Source: Sporichthyaceae bacterium
GTDB taxonomy: Bacteria; Actinomycetota; Actinomycetes; Sporichthyales; Sporichthyaceae
Direction: 5' to 3'
DNA length: 44,518 nucleotides
Assembly (NCBI GenBank): GCA_036269075.1
Contig: DATASX010000011.1
Span: forward strand, 1-44,518
Shown piece after piece: positions 44,239 to 44,518 of the stretch. Each line of letters starts with the position of its first letter. Position 1 is the stretch's first letter. The notes beneath the pieces are model-generated. The model saw only the letters and a list, made by a program, of their open reading frames with translations. It did no database searches and had not been told where the DNA came from. Position numbers and translations under genes: made by a program.

Positions 44239-44518
44239 CTACTTCTCGCCGCGGCGGGAGGCGCGAGGGCCGGTGCGCTTCGGCTGGACCCGCTCGCCCG
44301 GGCTCGCGCTTTCGCGCAACGTCGAGGTGGCCGGGGCAAGTTGCTCGGCCGCGGTCTCCGCCGCGGTGGTCGACCCCTCCCGGCGAGCCGCCGCCTGGCG
44401 CTGCGCGACCCGCTTGGCCAGGGCCTGCATGTCCGGCTCGCGCTCCTTCAGCGTGGCCACCAGCGGGGTCGCGATGAAGATCGAGGAGTAGGCACCGATG
44501 GCCATACCGACGAACAGG
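44239..44518 (-). CDS. secF: SecF translocase subunit, C-terminal end (partial)
   Basis: Only the last 92 residues are in the window, and the frame is open through base 44518. LFVGMAIGAYSSIFIATPLV is the final membrane segment of SecF. It is followed by a basic cytoplasmic tail (KEREPDMQALAKRVAQRQAA...) that is Ser/Ala-rich and ends ASRRGEK, a tail typical of actinobacterial SecF. SecDF uses the proton gradient to finish protein export. The position before apt and relA supports the call. Confidence 0.92.
   Translation of the reverse strand, partial: LFVGMAIGAYSSIFIATPLVATLKEREPDMQALAKRVAQRQAAARREGSTTAAETAAEQLAPATSTLRESASPGERVQPKRTGPRASRRGEK

Overview
The window is from a high-GC actinomycete chromosome. 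Most stops are TGA, many starts are GTG, and the backbone follows the usual actinobacterial order, read right to left on the minus strand: secF, apt, relA, (DUF349 and cyclophilin on the other strand), an MBL hydrolase, aspS, rarA, DUF948, DUF6167, alaS, ruvX, mltG, aroE, aroC, aroK. A Frankiales or Sporichthya-like host is a guess from gene style only. No tRNA, rRNA, CRISPR array, insertion sequence or phage gene was seen. No stretch longer than about 300 bases lacks a gene or gene remnant.

Layout. 1-1539: shikimate genes aroK (cut by the window edge) and aroC. 1723-4285: two tandem lipoprotein L,D-transpeptidases on the plus strand. 4304-9223: an accessory chaperone cassette of a long Hsp70, a GrpE-like protein and a membrane-anchored protein with a J-like N-terminus, plus a small membrane protein. 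9353-11575: a SmtA/CmoM-like methyltransferase, two orphan small proteins and a PadR repressor whose promoter carries a clear operator. 11588-19690: an eight-gene Nit1C-type nitrogen-starvation operon (flavin oxidoreductase, amidohydrolase, MSMEG_0572-type protein, radical SAM, GNAT-AIRS fusion, active nitrilase-family hydrolase, a second hydrolase with a destroyed active site, glycosyltransferase). 19913-21440: polyphosphate kinase 2 and a free-standing glycogen-binding module. 21634-28217: a YfcE phosphoesterase and the aroE/mltG/ruvX/alaS block. 28302-33023: a gene graveyard (toxin-antitoxin remnant, a cyclase-ATPase regulator with three frameshifts, a serine hydrolase lacking its catalytic lysine). 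33081-39801: rarA, aspS, the MBL hydrolase, cyclophilin and DUF349. 39981-41236: a decayed secreted beta-helix gene. 41265-44518: relA, apt, secF.

How it fits together. The 20 kb between aroE and aroC is an accessory block placed inside a conserved housekeeping neighbourhood. Its themes are nutrient starvation and storage (Nit1C operon, polyphosphate, glycogen binding), envelope remodelling (two L,D-transpeptidases) and protein quality control at the membrane. The strongest candidates for undescribed biology are the Nit1C variant with a paired active and dead hydrolase, and the Hsp70/GrpE-like/membrane J-like cassette. The intergenic regions are also rich in exact hairpins: between alaS and ruvX, between the GrpE-like gene and hsp70, in the cyclophilin leader, in the DUF6167 leader and upstream of the Nit1C operon. 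A recurrent CTGACGC palindrome has its first TGA as the gene's stop codon.
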